From NCBI GenBank assembly GCA_907164885.2, contig OU015500.1:54551783-54615782 (forward strand): a DNA stretch of 64,000 nt, read 5' to 3'. Numbering within the stretch: position 1 is the first letter of the stretch; each line of letters begins with the position of its first letter. This document shows positions 59,831 through 64,000 of the stretch, one piece after another. The DNA is from Dolomedes plantarius. Lineage: Eukaryota; Arthropoda; Arachnida; Araneae; Dolomedidae. Below the pieces are notes generated by a model. The model had not been told where the DNA came from. It searched no databases and saw only the letters and a list, made by a program, of their open reading frames with translations. The translations under genes were made by a program, and so were the position numbers.

Positions 59831-62580
59831 AAGTCGTCAACAATTACCTCTGTTCTCTACGAATGTCTCTGATAGAGTGCCTCCGCATTTGTCGAAAATA
59901 CGTAAAAAAATCAATTCCTGGAGTTTAAGTAAATAAATAAATAATTTACTTATGCTGCTAATATCTTTTTACGTGTCATATACGAAAATCTTTACGTCAT
60001 GAAATATAAAGAAAGGAAAAAATAATTGCGAAATTCTTTAGACACATAAAAGGCGTTACAATGAGTTGCAGTTTCGAATACTCTCTTATTTTACGAATTC
60101 TTATTATTTTATAAAATTCGTAAGATTTAAATATGAGTTGGTTTAATAGAAATCAATTTTATTTCAATTCTTTAACCAATAGTCTTACTGATTAATTGCA
60201 TTTTTGCTTTTCTCACCGTGATATTTGTTTTAAAAACTTAAACGCAAGTAGTGGCTTAATATTTTCCTCCAGAAATACCTGAAAAGTGGAGGTTATTATT
60301 TTAGTGTTGAAGTTTGAACTTTTATGTTCCTTCTGCTAAAGATTACTTTATACCATAATGTAGGGCAACGGCTGCTATCAGAAAATGAGATCATGTTTCC
60401 ATTCTCCAAACAAAGGAAAAAAATCCCCAGATAATGATGTATCTGGTAGAAGAAAAACAATGAACTGTAGCGCGGGTGAAAGATTTGACGGAAATTTTTA
60501 AACTCAAAATGGCCACTTCTGGGTACTTGAGAAACGGAGATGGTGTCATTAAAGGACAACATTGGAAGTAGAGATAAAAGCAAATATGTTTATTTCAACA
60601 AGTCATTATACAGTATATTAATATTACGCTTATTATCCGTATTTCGATATGCCCAATAAAAAATGCATGAAATCATAAGGATCTGTATTTGAGGTTATTC
60701 AATAATATTGACATATGAAAAAACTTAACATATTTCTTAAGCAAAGTTCTTAAACTTTAACTTATGGGATTGAAAAAAACAAGTTTTTATGGACAGAAAC
60801 TTTATATATATATATATATATATAAAGAGAGAGAGAGATGGATATATAGATACTTATAGTAATAAAAACAACTTCACAGGCAATCATCGGAATTCGCGTA
60901 CCTAGAATCTTAAATATTCTTTAAAACTAGCATACACAACTATAAAACACATTATTTTAATCAATTTCGGCTTAACTTTACTTCTTCATACAAAAGCAAT
61001 ACCTAAACAACTGCAATCTTGATTCAATAGTATCCATAGGCCCCGAACAAACAAATCGCTGTGCAGTCAAAATTTACCAGTTATATATCTCTAAACAAAA
61101 ACTTCTGTAATATTGTGTAAACTCCTATGCTATTACTACCTATGACATTATAATCTCTAAGTGTGGTTCAAGTAATTCAATCAAGAGTGAACAAAATCGG
61201 AGACTAAAAGCAAATTTCACGGAGAAAAATAAATGTAATCCTCAAGTTTCTGACGGTATATTTAAAATCACGAAGGAGGAAAAATGGACCGATTTTAAGC
61301 GAATATACTTTTTTACAATATTTTGAAAATATATGATTTTAAAATTTAACTTTTGTATAAAAATGTGCATTTCGCACCAACATTGAAGAAGAAAAAGAAA
61401 ACTCTAAAGAAAACATGCCTAGAAATATCTTACTTTTTCTTTTTTTTTTCGAAACTGTATGCAAATAATGTATGCATGTTGGAAGGAAATTGAAAAATTA
61501 AATATCAGAGTTATGTAAGTTGACATTTTTTGATTCGCAATATTATCCTTTCTATGTTTCACTGTAAGCAAATCAATTGAAACGTGGAAGAAATATTCAG
61601 ATATTCTTTATTAACTTTTGATTGGCAAGAATACAAATCCCAAATAATCAACTAATAATACTTTATTCTGATTTAGAACACTGTCAGTCAGCGTCAAAAA
61701 AATGCAATAGAATGATGATAAAATCTGGAATTCACTAAAATTATGAAAATTCTAAAAGAATTATTTCGCAGATATTGTTTCTCCGTCAAATGAGCTAATT
61801 ATGTACCACGCGAAAACCTGTAAGCAACAAGATGAATAAATTTCTGTGCCATATTATTTGACAAATATCGACCATACTAGAATACAAGTTTATTATTTTA
61901 AAAGAAAGATTAAAGGAGTATTACATTCTTTATATTTTTGTGATGATATTAAATTATGCTTATTAATTTTCTCCTATTTATTTTTAAAGAATATTAAAAG
62001 TTAAAATTTTGAAAATAAAATATAAAGATTTTTCGCTCATTAAATCAATTAAGTTAAGTTATTTAATTCCATAACTTCATTATGATATAGGCAGGAAATA
62101 CTCTTCATGCAACATTCAAATTCTCTCGCAAACTGGGCAACTTATTCGGTTTAAGGAATTTGTCAATTAGACATAATTCATTCATGTCATTTTCCAGTAT
62201 CGGTGACATTCAAAATATCTCCGAAATTATCTCAAATTTTGTCAATAATAGCTTTCATGAAGATAGGACATTTATTCACCCTTTTCCCCTTTTTCGTGTT
62301 CAACAAACTACTATCAGCGAAGTACAAATAAAATACAGCTAAGTACACTGAAGAATTTTATTTGGGGATTTCAGGTCTCGGAATCATAGTCTCTGATACG
62401 TTGTTGAACTGAAATCTGCTTCAGTGAATAAAATGCCTTTATTCTACATCTATATGTTTGCCTACAGGGGGTTATTAAATATCGCATGTGATGTGGCTTA
62501 TGCAAATCACTTCGATGACATTATCGGCGAGCAGACATATATAATACGGTGATTTACGACTATCAGTTAGTGGTATTTCA
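59831..62580. other. AT-rich intergenic
   Basis: No gene recognised. An (AT)n(AG)n tract lies at about 60805-60838. Confidence 0.5.
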
Positions 62581-62589
62581 GTCCATCGA

Positions 62590-63175
62590 GAATGAGATGT
62601 TATGGAATTAATAAAGATAAAAATTATGATTCTGTCGAGGGCTTCAGTAACTAAAACAACAGAAATTCTTAGTATATCCCGAGGCACATTATCAAAGACA
62701 TGATACAAAAGGTAACTAGTTCTACCTAAAAACGCAAAGTAATGTTGACGTCACACAAAGATGCCAGCGAGGGATAGGTTGAACTTGGGTACGGAAAGTG
62801 CGACTTAAACGTAGGACTACAGTACAGGAAATAACAGGAGATGTGAATACGAGTCGTGATATTCCAGTTTCCGTAAGGACAAGTCGTCGAGAGATATATG
62901 AAGCTGATATATAGAGTAGTGCTGTAAATCGGAAGACACTCATCACTAACACTATTGCAAGAATATGTGTCCTTTGGCACCACGAACATAAAATCAGAAC
63001 TTCAATGAATTAAAAATGGGTTAACCGGTTTTATGAATAGAGCTTCATATTTGTGTTACCTCTGGTATACATTTGGCCGCTTTGTGTACTGTCAAGCATG
63101 GTGATGACCCTCTTAGGTTGTGGACTTCTACCTTTTGGACTTCCCTTGGCCTGCTAATTATTCAGTGTCGTGTGT
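62590..63175 (+). pseudogene. Tc1-like transposase remnant
   Basis: Plus-strand frames give SRASVTKTTEILSISRGTLS (HTH, about 62635-62695), RRTTVQEITGDVNTSRDIPV and VRTSRREIYEAD (second HTH), NRKTLITNTIARICVLWHHE, then VKHGDD and LWTSTFWTSLGLLIIQC, in the order of Tc1-like transposases before and across the first catalytic Asp region. The catalytic D-E-S box is no longer readable and the second half is missing. TIRs were not found. Confidence 0.65.
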
Positions 63176-64000
63176 TACGTTTAATATCCTTATAACGGGG
63201 AGAGTTAAATTAAAATAATTTATTAAGATTGTTAAAGCTTACATACACTCTTAGAGGTGTTTAAAAAAAGACTACATGAAACATATTAATTTAATTGCGT
63301 TGTGGTTAGTACATTTAAAGACGCTCGTGGTGTTAAACAATAACCCATTAAAATAAAATACCTGATTCGTTTGCTGATGCCCCTGCTGTAGAGGGTTGAA
63401 TTATGAAAATTATTTTAAATTAACTTGAAAATAGTTCACTGAAAAAGAAAGCTAAAATAAAAATTACCTAAAAAGGAACGAAGAAAAACTTCGAGGCAAC
63501 CGAATGACATGACTAGATTTTACAAATAAAATAACATGGTTTATTAATGTATTACATTATTTACAAGTACAAATCCTTTTGCCATTTAGGCTAATTTCAT
63601 TAACCGAGGAACCAATAACCTCTCAATATTTCTTATTACAACACTCATTATATAAAAACTTAAATAAATGACTCATCAAAAAAGTGGCTGGCGAAAAGAA
63701 TTAAAAAAATAACAAAAAAAACTAAATAATAATTGAATGATCTTTTTAACAAATAAAAAAAAAGGTAATCATTAAATTTACCGTCTGCAGACAAGAAGGG
63801 TTATTGGGGAAATCGGAGAGGGCAAGGTTGTAGACTAGGGCAAGGCATGTCGCAAGGAGATCTCATCATCCCGGATACATCTGAGACAAGCTGCTCGCAC
63901 CAAGGGCCCAGGGTCTCTCTGTCTGGTCCAGCCCCAACCCCTCACTCTCCAAAAAAAAATCCTCCCCAGACTAAGGGCAATTCACCCTTTTTGTTGTCGT
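63176..64000 (-). other. Possible retroelement edge at the window end
   Basis: An AT-rich block with a minus-strand AATAAACC-type signal (about 63538-63546) is followed by a clearly GC-richer block (63800-63990). The minus strand of the latter reads SLSQMYPG and LATCLALVYNLALSDFPNNP between stops. This could be the 3' end and LTR of an element continuing beyond the window; it cannot be confirmed here. Confidence 0.25.

Overview
The window looks like AT-rich, repeat-laden nuclear DNA of an arthropod, most likely a chelicerate (spider-type). The evidence is long AT-rich stretches, (AT)n/(AC)n microsatellites, several tRNA-derived SINE families, and Tc1/mariner, PIF/Harbinger, piggyBac-like, hAT-like, MULE, BEL/Pao and Ty3/gypsy-like elements. 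No operons, bacterial genes or canonical tRNA/rRNA genes are visible. I cannot name the species.

Layout. 1-12 kb: a solo-LTR-like repeat (1608-1892), a 5'-truncated LINE end with a 12-bp target duplication (2093-2523), SINEs, and a tandem 185-bp repeat carrying four TGACGTCA palindromes (5021-5388). 12.07-20.69 kb: one nested transposon stack. A PIF/Harbinger-like element (TAA target duplication, MADF reading frame) has been invaded by a full-length Tc1-like element (12696-14108) and by a 6-kb BEL/Pao element on the minus strand (14120-20137, TSD TGCAT). The Pao element is itself interrupted in its protease by part of the LTR seen at 1.6 kb. 21.0-21.9 kb: a decayed copy of a multicopy arthropod protein family. 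24.6-27.4 kb: a MULE-type transposase pseudogene split by a SINE with a 13-bp TSD and by a 0.8-kb repeat that recurs at 39.6 kb.

28-34 kb holds the only host-gene candidate: a signal-peptide-like exon with a consensus donor (29476) that can be joined in frame to an exon behind a strong acceptor (30704), giving a 67-residue secreted-type peptide. 34.3-36.9 kb is a large inverted repeat enclosing a hAT-like element. 37.1-37.7 kb is a piggyBac-type MITE (TTAA). 45.7-47.5 kb is a mariner-type element with about 150-bp TIRs. 48.3-51.9 kb is a young LTR element (LTRs differ at 2 of 435 positions) whose only gene is an intact 658-codon gag-like ORF with no pol. 52.7-54.2, 57.0-58.0 and 62.6-63.2 kb are decayed Tc1/mariner copies. 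Between these lie AT-rich stretches without recognisable genes.

The transposases and pol genes are mostly broken, so they do not work together as a system. The two items most worth follow-up are the Pao primer site, which carries a 39-nt tRNA-Tyr 3' half that diverges at the m1A58 position, and the gag-only LTR element.
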